Under the pieces are notes generated by a model. The model searched no databases and had not been told where the DNA came from. It saw only the letters and a program-made list of their open reading frames with translations. Below, one piece after another: positions 9,046 to 18,046 of a DNA stretch of 64,000 bases. How positions within the stretch are numbered: the stretch's first letter is position 1; the number at the start of each line of letters is the position of its first letter. The stretch is from Cyclobacterium xiamenense (GTDB taxonomy: Bacteria > Bacteroidota > Bacteroidia > Cytophagales > Cyclobacteriaceae): the NCBI RefSeq assembly GCF_009467825.1, contig NZ_WIOK01000007.1:80563-144562 (forward strand), given 5' to 3'. The translations under genes were made by a program, and so were the position numbers.

Positions 9046-9109
9046 CACCTCGGTTAGCATATGTATTTGATTGCAAGGAAACGATAAACTGAAATAGCTA
9101 ACCGAGGTG
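9046..9109. repeat. Perfect 13-bp inverted repeat with 38-base spacer
   Basis: CACCTCGGTTAGC (9046-9058) and GCTAACCGAGGTG (9097-9109) are exact reverse complements. There is no T-run on either side, so it is not a simple terminator. It could be a long RNA stem, a protein-binding palindrome or the ends of a tiny mobile element. The remaining stretch to 9344 holds nothing I recognise. Confidence 0.6.
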
Positions 9110-9344
9110 TATAAATATGTCACTAATACTAAGGATAGTTAAATTTACGATCCCGCTCCCTTTATACCAACTAAAAAATTGTTCGTTTATTTACCTGGGA
9201 TTACATTTGGTTTCAAATAGACTAGTATTACAAGGCAATGCCTGGTTATTTCGCTCCAACTATGGGGTTGGACTCAGGAAACGATATCCAACATCCCTGT
9301 ATCAGGATAAGTCAAGGCCTGTATTGATTGCAAATGCACTGCTT

Positions 9345-10130
9345 TTATCGGCAGATTGCATCGTATACTTCATCCCATAGGTCAATGCGCCGGTTCAGGC
9401 ATTGAATCGTCGCTCGCTCGGCTTCCTCCCAATATACCGGATTGTTCCCACAGAGTGTAGCGGTCATTTCCAAGGCTAGCTGGCCATGGTGCCCTCCATC
9501 CACTTCAATATGTCGTTCCAGGTAGTACTTAAAAAGGGATACGTTGTCAGGGAAATCCTTGTGGATGTCATTCACCATCGATAAAAACATCGCTGGAATC
9601 AAGTCCTCCCGACCAAAGGTAAACACCGCTGCAAGTACATGGTTTTTTTGACTGGCAATGACAGAAAAAGTGAAATCCACGAAGTCTCGTACAGGTTTTG
9701 GCGCGCTTGAGGCACGGTAGGCTGCCTCTAGGCTCTGGTTCGCTTTTAGAGAGGCCAGAAACGTTTCGATGCCCAGTGTATCCGCATTGCATTTATTCAT
9801 GGCTTCCAGATACAGCTCAAAATGACTTTTGCGTAGACCATCTGCATCGATATCCGATTCCTCGCCAACAACGATTTCGTTGATCAGGTATCTGGTGTTT
9901 GGATTCCCTACAGGAAACCAGGGTACACTGGTACAGGTAAGTCTATGTTGAAGCGTTTTTAGCAAGGACATGAAATCCCAAACAGCATAGACATGATACC
10001 GCATAAAAACATTCAAATCCTCCAGCCTCCTAATGGCAGCATACACCCGATGATTCACTATCTGCTGTTGTATGGGTTCGATTTTCTTCTTTAATTCTGC
10101 GAGTTGGTCTTGGGATTGTGTCGCTAGCAT
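9345..10130 (-). CDS. DUF3050 family protein (heme-oxygenase-like fold)
   Basis: 261 residues, soluble and without a signal peptide. It matches the DUF3050 family over its whole length: an N-terminal QQQIVNHRVYAAI stretch, the conserved RYHVYAVWDFMSLLKTLQ helix, a VPWFPVGNP turn, INEIVVGEESD, and a late HIEVDGGHHGQLA motif with several His residues. The family is predicted to have an all-helical heme-oxygenase-like fold, and the His/Glu pattern suggests a metal site. Its reaction is not known to me. It is monocistronic, with its own terminator at 8999-9028. Confidence 0.85.
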   Translation of the reverse strand: MLATQSQDQLAELKKKIEPIQQQIVNHRVYAAIRRLEDLNVFMRYHVYAVWDFMSLLKTLQHRLTCTSVPWFPVGNPNTRYLINEIVVGEESDIDADGLRKSHFELYLEAMNKCNADTLGIETFLASLKANQSLEAAYRASSAPKPVRDFVDFTFSVIASQKNHVLAAVFTFGREDLIPAMFLSMVNDIHKDFPDNVSLFKYYLERHIEVDGGHHGQLALEMTATLCGNNPVYWEEAERATIQCLNRRIDLWDEVYDAICR

Positions 10131-10425
10131 AGTTACCTTTTTCTTAGAAATATAACGACCAATAAACCGCGTATTTCACGGATGGGTTATGGCGGTTAGG
10201 AAATTTCAAGCAAAGTGAAAGAAATTGTAAATGAAAGAGTGAGAAGGAAGAGCTGGATCGCAGGGGCATCACTCCTACCGGTTTCCCTCTCGCTCCCCTC
10301 AGTTTTTTACCAGTTTTGCAGATTCCTTCCCGTGAGGAACTCATTTTTTGCAAAAACTCCCCGGTAGCTTTTAGAGATGGTCCATTCCAATAGCGCACTT
10401 TCCTTCACGCAATCCGAATAAACAC
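10131..10425. other. Intergenic region between the DUF3050 gene and the duplicated lipoprotein gene
   Basis: Contains the presumed minus-strand promoter for the DUF3050 gene near 10145-10200 (a TATATTTC box close to TAnnTTTG). An 84-codon minus frame (10144-10398) has no recognisable features and is not called. Confidence 0.4.
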
Positions 10426-10457
10426 AGAAAAAGGCCATGGAACCGCTTCCATGACCT
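10426..10457 (-). terminator. Terminator of the duplicated-domain lipoprotein gene
   Basis: Arms GG-C-CATGGAA (10433-10442) and TTCCATG-A-CC (10447-10456). On the minus strand the stem is followed by TTTTTC. It lies 27 bases past the stop at 10484. Confidence 0.75.
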
Positions 10458-10483
10458 CTTGACCAATATTTACAATTAAAAAA

Positions 10484-11503
10484 TTATCTTGCAAAAGCAC
10501 CCAACACCAAATAGGTAGTCAAATCTACCGTACTGATATCCTGCGTGGGATCGTGCACCACGAAGAAGCCTTCGTAATTTCGGGTCAGTTCATTGAAGGA
10601 GATCATTAGCTCGTTTTCGGCCATCACCGTTCCTCCGTTTCCTTCGATCCCTTTGGCAAAAATATCTGCATTGGGCGTTTCGTTATACGGAGTGCCGTTG
10701 GGCGTGGTGGAAGGGTCTGCAGCATCGTGTGCGTGCACCATATAGGTCATTCCATCCAGACTATTCATCAGGCTTACCGTGATTTTGGCGTTTCCATCGA
10801 TCATCTCTTCCACCATTATTTCTGCCATGAGATCCCGGGCATGGTCCCCCTCATAGGCCAGGTCTGCATTGTCAAGCAATTGCCCCTCGTTAAAATCATA
10901 CATAAAGGTCTCGCTACGCAGATTGGCCTCAGCTTCGGGTAGCTCCTGCGCAAATATACCCAGTACCAGGTAGGTGCCCAGGTCCGTGGTGCTAATGTCC
11001 TGCGTAGGATCGTGCACTACCAGAAAGCCCTCATAGGTATCCAACAGCTGATCGTAGTTCATTTCCGTCTGCATGGTTTGGCTACCCATGCCATTACTTA
11101 TGCTGATCATTCCGGCAAAAATTTCTCCGTTTGGGGTTTCGTTATACGGGGTCCCGTTTGGTGTGGTGGCAGGATCGGCGGCGTCGTGTACGTGGACCGG
11201 GTACTGCATGCCATCCAGGGCATTTTCCAGCCGAATGGTTACCTCGGCATTGCCGTTTTCCATTTCTTTGAGCTCCAGTTTGGCGGATAAGTTTCGGGGA
11301 TGGTCGCCTGCGCCGTCTCCATCGTAGGCGGTAGCCGGATTGTTCAGGAGTTGGCCTTCATTGAAACCATAGGAAAAGGTTTCCATACCTGGCATAAAGG
11401 GCATTTCCGGTTCCGGGTCTTCGTTGCAGGCGGTAAATAGCGCCATTCCGGCTGCCAATAGGCCCACACCCAATGTTTTTGTCATTCTCACATTCGTCTT
11501 CAT
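10484..11503 (-). CDS. Lipoprotein with two tandem CHRD-like (HVHD) domains
   Basis: 339 residues. A lipoprotein signal (ALFTAC) is followed by an acidic spacer. The mature part is a clear internal duplication: each half starts with a YxFNEGQLL motif (about residues 45 and 200), passes through an A-Y-(D/E)-G-D acidic turn and an (H)VHAHDAADP or HVHDAADP motif followed by TTPNGTPYNETPN, and ends with a YEGF(L/F)VVHDPTQDIST block. Multiple conserved His and Asp residues suggest metal binding, and the topology resembles CHRD/SOD-like beta domains, but the assignment is tentative. The start at 11503 directly precedes the signal peptide. The gene is divergent from the DASS transporter. Confidence 0.7.
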   Translation of the reverse strand: MKTNVRMTKTLGVGLLAAGMALFTACNEDPEPEMPFMPGMETFSYGFNEGQLLNNPATAYDGDGAGDHPRNLSAKLELKEMENGNAEVTIRLENALDGMQYPVHVHDAADPATTPNGTPYNETPNGEIFAGMISISNGMGSQTMQTEMNYDQLLDTYEGFLVVHDPTQDISTTDLGTYLVLGIFAQELPEAEANLRSETFMYDFNEGQLLDNADLAYEGDHARDLMAEIMVEEMIDGNAKITVSLMNSLDGMTYMVHAHDAADPSTTPNGTPYNETPNADIFAKGIEGNGGTVMAENELMISFNELTRNYEGFFVVHDPTQDISTVDLTTYLVLGAFAR

Positions 11504-11707
11504 CTTAATTGTATTTTGCGTTTTACTAATTCGTTTGGCAAGAGTTACGAGCAGGTGATCCCGATTGGATCGACCCGATGGATTTTTTTTTAAAAAATGC
11601 CTTAACTGACCTTGATACCTTGTCCCTGAAAGCAACATGACGTATTTTTGACCAAAGGAAATGCAGGGAGCATTTCCGTCTTTTTTTAGTGTAAATCCCA
11701 ATCGCGC

Positions 11708-13129
11708 ATGTTTTACTCCGATTCCAGAAGCGCCGCACGCATTCTTTACCGAAAGCTCAAGCTGAATTGGATTTTTACTACCTCTACCTTTGTCGGCAAT
11801 TTTTTGATAGCGTTGGTGGTGACGTATTTTTTTCGAAAAATCGGGTACGATCCACCGGTAAATTTTGTGTTCTTTATCAGCATACTCGCGATAGGCCTGT
11901 GGGTATCAGAAGCCATGCCCCCCTTTGCTGTGGGAATATTTATCATTGCATCCCTTTTGGTCGGGTTTAGTACCGATTTCTTCTTTGATCAAACCATGCC
12001 CCCGGATCTGTACGTGAGCACCTGGACCAGCAATGTGGTATGGTTGCTGCTCGGGGGCTTTTTTCTAGCCAAAGGCATGAGCCTGGTCGAGTTGGACCGG
12101 CAACTATTTCGCTTTACCGTCAGTCGTTTCGGCCAAAAACCGGAAGGCTTGTTACTGGGCCTGATGATGACCACCGCCATTGCCAGCATGGTCATGTCCA
12201 ACACCGCTACTACGGCCATGATGATTTCCTCGATTATCCCTTTGGTGCAGCTGATTGGGAGAAAGTCCTCCTACGGTAAGGCCCTGTTGACGGCCATTCC
12301 GGCTGCGGCCTCGGTAGGAGGTATCGGTACCATCATCGGGAGCACCCCCAATGCCATCGCAGTAGGCGCCCTTCAGGAAAAGGGAATCAGCGTTACGTTT
12401 GTGGACTGGATGCTGGTGGGCTTACCCACCGCTTTATTGTTGGTCTGGGTGTTTTGGAAATTCCTCTGCAAGACGCATGATTTTTCGGAGGTCAGGCTTG
12501 ATCTTTCTCTTTTGCCCAAAGGACAGGGAGAAGTGGGGCGTTTTCAAAAAAACGCCGTTATTTTTACGTTGGTGGTCACCGTACTAATGTGGCTTACCGA
12601 AGCCATTCACGGCATTCCCGTGGCTGCTACCTCGGCGATTCCCATTGTCTTGCTGACCATGACCCAGGTGATCCATTCGGAACATGTTCGCAGCCTTCCC
12701 TGGGATACCCTTATGTTGGTCGCCGGTGGTTTGGCATTAGGCATCGCGCTCGTGGAAGTGGGGCTGGCGGAAATCGTCATGCAAAAAATAAATGCGCTTC
12801 CCCTGCCAAATACGGTGATTGCCGTTGTCTTTTGCCTGGTGGCCGTGTCGCTTTCCAACGTGATGAGTAATACAGCAGCCGCCTCCATCCTGGTGCCACT
12901 GAGTCTGGCCCTACCGGGGACTTACGGTATCGCTGGCCCGGTGATGGTCGCCATCAGTTGCTCCTGTTCTCTGCTACTTCCCGTGTCTACCCCGGCCAAT
13001 GCCATTGCCTATGCTACCGGACTGATCGAGCAAAAAGATTTTCGTACCGGAGGATTATTCTTTATCTTAATGGGGCCAACGGTGGCCTTTTTGGCAGTAA
13101 TGGCGTGGGTCATGCTGCTGCTTTACTGA
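11708..13129 (+). CDS. SLC13/DASS-type sodium-coupled anion symporter
   Basis: 473 residues with about 11-12 hydrophobic segments. The two pseudo-symmetrical SNT motifs that line the substrate and sodium site in DASS proteins are both present: MSNTATTA (about residue 161) and MSNTAAAS (about residue 388). Each is followed by a conserved glycine/proline loop (IGSTPNAIAV and PVSTPANAIAY). Family substrates are dicarboxylates, citrate, sulfate or phosphate; the sequence alone does not tell which. It is 20 bases upstream of a beta-lactamase-like gene, so the two probably form one transcript. Confidence 0.88.
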   Translation: MFYSDSRSAARILYRKLKLNWIFTTSTFVGNFLIALVVTYFFRKIGYDPPVNFVFFISILAIGLWVSEAMPPFAVGIFIIASLLVGFSTDFFFDQTMPPDLYVSTWTSNVVWLLLGGFFLAKGMSLVELDRQLFRFTVSRFGQKPEGLLLGLMMTTAIASMVMSNTATTAMMISSIIPLVQLIGRKSSYGKALLTAIPAAASVGGIGTIIGSTPNAIAVGALQEKGISVTFVDWMLVGLPTALLLVWVFWKFLCKTHDFSEVRLDLSLLPKGQGEVGRFQKNAVIFTLVVTVLMWLTEAIHGIPVAATSAIPIVLLTMTQVIHSEHVRSLPWDTLMLVAGGLALGIALVEVGLAEIVMQKINALPLPNTVIAVVFCLVAVSLSNVMSNTAAASILVPLSLALPGTYGIAGPVMVAISCSCSLLLPVSTPANAIAYATGLIEQKDFRTGGLFFILMGPTVAFLAVMAWVMLLLY

Positions 13130-13149
13130 TTTACCTAACGAACCACTAG

Positions 13150-14040
13150 ATGAAAACATCCTTATTGTTCCCATTGATCCTCCTGTTTGCCTGCAGCGGT
13201 CCGGCAGAAAAATCCGGTTTAAGCGCTCTGGAAGATGATATTCGCTCACTTATGCAAGCTACCGAAGGAGATTTTGCTCTGGCTTTTCGCATATTGGATG
13301 ATTCTGGCCGTCAACTCCTGATCAACGAGACCGAAGTGTTCCATGCAGCCAGCACGATGAAGACGCCTGTGATGATTGAGCTTTTTAAGCAAGCAGCGGC
13401 CGGGGAATTCAGTCTACAGGACTCCATCCTCATTGTGAACGAATTCAAGAGTATCGTAGATGGCAGTACGTTCCGCATGGACCTGGGGGTGGATAGTCAG
13501 GAGGGACTCTACGAAAGGATCGGTGAGAAAGCCAGCCTTTACGAATTGATGTACCAGATGATCATAAAAAGTAGTAATCTGGCCACCAATATCCTGATTG
13601 ATCGTGTAGGAGCCAAAAACGTAACCCAAACCATGCGCGGTCTGGGTGCGGAAGACATACAGGTGCTGCGGGGGGTAGAAGACCTCAAAGCCTTCGATGC
13701 AGGCCTAAGCAATAGCACCACGGCCCTGGATATGTTGCAAATCATGGAGGCCATTGCTCGTGGAAAAGTAGAAGGATCCCGTGAAATGGTAAAGATTCTT
13801 TCCGATCAATACTTTAAGGACCTCATTCCCAACCTACTTCCGGCAGATGTAAAAATTGCGCACAAAACAGGATCCATTACCGGCGTGCAACACGATACGG
13901 CCATTTTGGAATTACCCAATGGTACCCGATACGTACTGGTAATCCTTAGCAAAAATCTGACCGATGTACCGGCAGGAAAGGAGGCCATCGCCCGCATGAG
14001 CCGATTGATCTACGACTACGTATCGGAGAACCCGGATTGA
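13150..14040 (+). CDS. Class A beta-lactamase-like serine hydrolase lipoprotein
   Basis: 296 residues. A lipoprotein signal ends at FACSG, so the protein is membrane-tethered in the periplasm. All penicillin-recognising motifs are present: STMK (Ser68, Lys71; nucleophile and base), SSN (141-143, in place of SDN) and KTG (239-241). Glu177 in RGVEDLK lies where the class A omega-loop glutamate is expected. The architecture fits the Bacteroidota class A branch related to subclass A2. Whether it gives resistance or acts on cell-wall peptides is open, and the SSN variant leaves substrate range uncertain. It follows the DASS gene by 20 bases. Confidence 0.85.
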   Translation: MKTSLLFPLILLFACSGPAEKSGLSALEDDIRSLMQATEGDFALAFRILDDSGRQLLINETEVFHAASTMKTPVMIELFKQAAAGEFSLQDSILIVNEFKSIVDGSTFRMDLGVDSQEGLYERIGEKASLYELMYQMIIKSSNLATNILIDRVGAKNVTQTMRGLGAEDIQVLRGVEDLKAFDAGLSNSTTALDMLQIMEAIARGKVEGSREMVKILSDQYFKDLIPNLLPADVKIAHKTGSITGVQHDTAILELPNGTRYVLVILSKNLTDVPAGKEAIARMSRLIYDYVSENPD

Positions 14041-14199
14041 GTCCAAGACCGCAAGGACCCCGGCCTCATCCCGGAAAAGTCCCTACTAGTCCCTGATTTC
14101 CTGTGGATTAAGGAAAAGACGAGTTCAGAACAAATTTTTACGAGTGGCGAATTCCTGGTTATTTAACAGAATTTTATTTCGAAAATACCAAAGTTATAG

Positions 14200-14207
14200 T
14201 ATCTTTG
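14200..14207 (+). promoter_or_regulatory. Bacteroidota-type -7 box for sulP
   Basis: TATCTTTG matches the TAnnTTTG consensus, 73 bases before the ATG. No clear -33 TTTG was seen. Confidence 0.5.
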
Positions 14208-14279
14208 CTCTTTCATTTCCCGAAATAACGCCGAGCAGTATTTTTTGCTGACGAATTCAGAATCGCAATCAGATCACCC

Positions 14280-15839
14280 ATGACGCAGACATTTTACAGA
14301 TTATTTATTCCCAAGGAGGCCAATCTTAAAGACGAAGTACTCTCCGGCCTCACCGTGGCCCTGGCCCTGGTGCCTGAAGCGGTCGCATTTTCTCTGATCG
14401 CGGGTGTGAGCCCGTTGGTAGGCCTGTACACGGCATTTATCATTGGGTTGATTACCTCCATTATCGGGGGTAGGCCTGGAATGATTTCCGGAGCCACCGG
14501 AGCCATTGCGGTCGTTGTAGTAGCACTGGTGTTGCGGCATGGGGTGGAATACTTATTTGCTGCGGTGGTCTTAATGGGCCTTATTCAGATTTTGGTGGGC
14601 GTATTGAAGCTGGGAAAGTTGATTCGATTGGTACCCCATCCGGTGATGTTTGGTTTTGTGAACGGGCTGGCCATCGTTATTGCTATGTCGCAGTTGGCTC
14701 AGTTTAAGGTTGTCGGCGCATCCGGAGCCTTGGAATGGATGACCGGGACATCCCTGTACCTGATGTTTGGGCTGGTGTTGGTGACGATGGCCATTATCAA
14801 ATTTCTACCCAAGCTGACCCGCGCGGTCCCCTCGGCACTTGCAGCCATTTTGGTGGTAAGCCTGGTGGTGATTTTTGGCGGTCTGGATACCCGGACCGTT
14901 GGTGACATGGCTTCCATTAGCGGGGGCTTACCGGAATTTCACCTTCCCCTGGTACCGGTGAACTGGGAGACGCTGATGATTATTTTGCCGTATTCGGCCA
15001 TCATGGCAGGTGTGGGCTTGATCGAAAGCCTGCTAACTCTAACGCTGATAGACGAAATCACCGAAAGCCGGGGACAGGGAAACAAAGAGTGCGTGGCCCA
15101 GGGAATTGCCAATGTGACCACGGGATTTTTTGGGGGAATGGGTGGCTGTGCCATGATTGGTCAGTCACTGATTAATGTAAATGCAGGCGGAAGAAACCGG
15201 ATATCGGGCATCGTAGCGGCGGTCGGACTCCTGGTATTCATCTTGTTTTTATCTACCTATATAGAAATGGTGCCCATGGCAGCATTGGTCGGACTGATGT
15301 TCATGGTGGCCATCGGTACGTTTGAGTGGGCCTCGCTTCGGGTCTTCCGAAAAGTTCCCAAATCGGATGTGCTGGTGATGGTATTGGTCACGCTGGTAAC
15401 CGTGCTGCTACACAATTTGGCCCTGGCCGTGCTGATTGGAGTGGTGATTGCTGCTTTGGTATTTGCCTGGGAAAACTCCAAAATGATTCGCGCCCGAAAA
15501 TCCCTGGACGAAAACGGCGTAAAGCATTACGAGATATATGGTCCCTTGTTTTTTGCTTCTGCCATGACCTTTGGGCAAAAATTTGATCCCATGGGGGATC
15601 CGGATGAGATTGTCATCGATTTTAAGGAAAGCCGTATTGTGGATCATTCCGGCATAGACGCCATTCACAAGGTGACGGAGCGCTACGAGAAGTTTGGCAA
15701 AACCGTGTACATCCGTCACTTAAGCAACAGCAGCCGTGTACTTCTGAACAAAGCGGAGAAAATAATCAACGTAAACTATACGGAAGACGATCCGAGTTTT
15801 AAAATCATACTCGAACAGGAAGCGGCATCATCCAAGTAA
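14280..15839 (+). CDS. SulP family inorganic anion transporter with STAS domain
   Basis: 519 residues. Residues about 15-390 hold 10-14 membrane segments of the SLC26/SulP fold: the N-terminal GLTVALALVPEAVAFSLIAG signature, GRPGMISGATGAIAVVV, then GVGLIESLLTL and FGGMGGCAMIGQSLIN. Residues about 400-515 are a cytosolic STAS domain (VIDFKESRIVDHSGIDAIHK). The protein moves sulfate, bicarbonate or related anions across the inner membrane. It has its own promoter box and terminator, so it is likely monocistronic. A cysH gene elsewhere in the window makes sulfate possible, but bicarbonate is equally plausible for this subtype. Confidence 0.9.
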   Translation: MTQTFYRLFIPKEANLKDEVLSGLTVALALVPEAVAFSLIAGVSPLVGLYTAFIIGLITSIIGGRPGMISGATGAIAVVVVALVLRHGVEYLFAAVVLMGLIQILVGVLKLGKLIRLVPHPVMFGFVNGLAIVIAMSQLAQFKVVGASGALEWMTGTSLYLMFGLVLVTMAIIKFLPKLTRAVPSALAAILVVSLVVIFGGLDTRTVGDMASISGGLPEFHLPLVPVNWETLMIILPYSAIMAGVGLIESLLTLTLIDEITESRGQGNKECVAQGIANVTTGFFGGMGGCAMIGQSLINVNAGGRNRISGIVAAVGLLVFILFLSTYIEMVPMAALVGLMFMVAIGTFEWASLRVFRKVPKSDVLVMVLVTLVTVLLHNLALAVLIGVVIAALVFAWENSKMIRARKSLDENGVKHYEIYGPLFFASAMTFGQKFDPMGDPDEIVIDFKESRIVDHSGIDAIHKVTERYEKFGKTVYIRHLSNSSRVLLNKAEKIINVNYTEDDPSFKIILEQEAASSK

Positions 15840-15962
15840 GGCAGCGCCATGGTTTCAGGGCCCCTGGAAACGAATCCGGCGGTGCCCGGAAATCTTTTTT
15901 TTCCTGACTTCCGCTTGGAGACCGGCTTTTTCGGTAACAAAGACAGCAACAAAGACCTTGGG

Positions 15963-15993
15963 CCTCATTCGAATTGTTCGAATGGGGTTTTTT
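15963..15993 (+). terminator. Rho-independent terminator of sulP
   Basis: Eleven-base arms CCTCATTCGAA and TTCGAATGGGG (one G-T wobble) around TTG, followed by T6. The intron-like element begins about 12 bases after it. Confidence 0.85.
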
Positions 15994-16004
15994 GTTTGCC
16001 CTGC

Positions 16005-16699
16005 ATGCGAACTTATCCGTCAGCTTGAAAGAAAGCTGCGCGGCCTAACCAGAGGGAAGGCAATACGAAGCCAAATGCGTAGCTGGTAACGGAAGGGTGT
16101 GAAGGAAGGCTTAGTAATATCGTGAACGTAATGAGAGTGAACCGATTATGGCGGACAGTCGGGGTAAGGTTGCAAAAAGTGCCGAAGCCCGTAATCCGAA
16201 AAGGTCTGGATGTTAGAACGGATGGGTTAGGGCACAGGAAAGTTTGCTTAACGGGGGAAGCCCATATCTTTGTCCGGATTTGAAAAGAGAATGGAGGACT
16301 AAACAGTAACAAGTCGAGAGGAAAGGAAACTGTCAAGAGGGTATAGGTGGCAAATGAGTCCGTAGTAGTGATACATCTCGTGCCAATGAAACCTTAGCAA
16401 TAAGCGGGAGAAAACAAGTGAGACCCTGGACAGCTTGGCGCAAGAACAGATTCTGGGACACCGTGCATCCAAAAGATGTATTTCTGTGGCAAGGGTCGAA
16501 GTTAAACCAAACCTGGAGAACTTAGTTTCACGGGGAGTAAACCTTACGAATTTGGAGAAAGTAATAACCAACACATTGCATCAATACTACACGTTTGTAT
16601 TGGGTAAGAATTAGTAGTAGCCGTGAACGAAGCCCGTACGCACAGTTCTGTGAGAGGGATGAAGATTGAAATGTATTTTCTATCTTCACCCTACTCGAT
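16005..16699 (+). ncRNA. ORF-less, apparently degenerate group II intron
   Basis: About 695 nt with intron landmarks and no long open frame. The 5' end reads ATGCGAACTTATCC, close to the GUGYG consensus but with A in place of the first G. Domain I-like segments follow (GCTTGAAAGAAAGC stem, GGTAACGGAAGGGTGTGAAG, CGTGAACGTAATGAGAG). Near the end a domain V-like stretch starts with the AGC triad (AGCCGTG, about 16619) and ends CGCACAGTTCT. It is followed by GTGAGAGGG and a domain VI hairpin (AGGGATGAAGAT with ATCTTCACCCT) and the typical 3' end CTACTCGAT. Domain IV is short and no reverse transcriptase is present. A C-A mismatch and a shortened apex in domain V, plus the altered first base, suggest it no longer splices. 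Confidence 0.8.
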
Positions 16700-17132
16700 T
16701 GCAGATGGATTTTGTTTGAGTACGTTGGTTTTTTCTTCAATTATTCCGTTTCGATAGCGAGGCGTCAATCTACGGAAATCGTTCTTTTCGGTCAAAACGG
16801 CACCGACAGCAAGCTGGACCACATGCCCGCCCACTTCAAAGCCTACCAGGTAGACAGCGAATGGCAGGAGTTTCGTGAGTAGCGGGGCGCCCTGAAGAAA
16901 CGGTATATGGGGTAGGAAATACGTGCAGATGCTTTACTATCCGGTGAATACATTTGTAAGTACGATGCGATTTTTTCTATTTGTAGGAAGGTTTGTTTCA
17001 GAAGAGCGCATAAGATGGCGTCATAGTATAGCAAGCCCGGGTGCACCAAGAGAAGTTACAGAAAAAAATATTTTGATGATGGTACGCGAGATTGTTTCTG
17101 AGTGGATGGTTATACATATCCGTAGACAAAAC
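16700..17132. other. Intergenic region with a possible coding remnant
   Basis: From about 16752 a plus-strand frame without a start reads like protein: STEIVLFGQNGTDSK, then LDHMPAHFKAYQVDSEW, up to a TAG near 16880. Its composition is GC-richer than the surroundings. I cannot name the family. It may be the tail of a gene broken when the intron or a neighbouring element arrived. Confidence 0.35.
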
Positions 17133-17717
17133 ATGATCGCGATGGGGCGAACGTTAGTTTTATTTTTGCTTCCGATTATTAGCCTGGCGGCACAGACAGA
17201 ATACGAGTACCAGTATGAAGACTTGTACCTTCCCAGGGATGCCAGCGGAAACATTGTGTACAACGACGCGGTGACGGTACCGGGTGTATCCGGAGACGAG
17301 ATTTTTACCAAAGCCAGGCGTTGGTTTCACGATAATTTTAAATTTTTTAGGGGAAGGATTCAATATGAAGATCCGGAATCCGGAGTTATCCGAGGTGGCG
17401 GTATAATATTGGTTCGAAATAGGTTTTTGTGGTATGTATTCGAAACACCGGTCTTGTTTTCTTTGAAGATTAAAACAAAAGACGAACAATTCCAATACTT
17501 TATTTCTGATTTGGTAATCGTTCACGCCGACCCTCGTCTTATGGACCAACCTATTGAATTAGCTTTTAGTCAAGGCAACCTGTACAAAAGGAATGGAAAG
17601 CCAAGAAAGCGCCTACTCTATTTTTACTGGATGTTCGACGAAATGATCGTTGGACTTGAACAAAGAATCAGATCTGAATTACTTCCTCCTCCGTCAGGTC
17701 TTGGGGAAGATTGGTAA
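17133..17717 (+). CDS. DUF4468-type exported protein
   Basis: 194 residues when started at 17133, where a signal peptide begins (LVLFLLPIISLAAQ, cleaved about residue 22). A longer frame reaches back to 16923 but would put 70 unlikely residues before the signal. The mature part has the DUF4468 pattern: a GDEIFTKARRWFHDNF helix, an IQYEDPESGVIRGGG strand pair, then SLKIKTKDEQFQYFISDLVI. Members have a TBP-like fold and are common in Bacteroidota envelopes; their role is unknown. No partner gene is adjacent. Confidence 0.65.
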   Translation: MIAMGRTLVLFLLPIISLAAQTEYEYQYEDLYLPRDASGNIVYNDAVTVPGVSGDEIFTKARRWFHDNFKFFRGRIQYEDPESGVIRGGGIILVRNRFLWYVFETPVLFSLKIKTKDEQFQYFISDLVIVHADPRLMDQPIELAFSQGNLYKRNGKPRKRLLYFYWMFDEMIVGLEQRIRSELLPPPSGLGEDW

Positions 17718-18046
17718 TGAGACAACAGGTTAAAGAGTCGGCAAGAGTTCGGCGAGCAGCGTTGTAGGGGCGGTATTGAACTTGAAAGTTCGATTTATTC
17801 TTGTGTTTTTTATCGGTTCAGCCGCATTGGATCTGTTACATTTGATTGGACAGCCATCTAAGCCCCGTTCACTTGGAGCCCATTAAGAAGAGGAAAATCC
17901 TCCGATTAAGTCTTTAAACTAATGGTAATTTAGAACCATACGTGTGGGAAAACCTCTGGAGAAATTGGGCGAATGCTTGATATTCCGATATTCCTTCTGG
18001 TATGGTGCGTGGCTAGAGTAGGGAACATTCAGCTACCGGGGAGGTA
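17718..18046. other. Intergenic region, nothing recognised
   Basis: A possible 36-codon hydrophobic mini-frame near 17780-17886 starts with TTG and is not convincing. No RNA gene or hairpin terminator was seen. Confidence 0.35.

Noticed and set aside
10144-10398. 84-codon minus-strand frame between the DUF3050 gene and the lipoprotein gene
   Set aside because: Low-complexity Ser/Leu content and no recognised family.
16299-16574. Open minus-strand frames in the intron-like region
   Set aside because: They lie inside the structured RNA segment and resemble no maturase or other protein.
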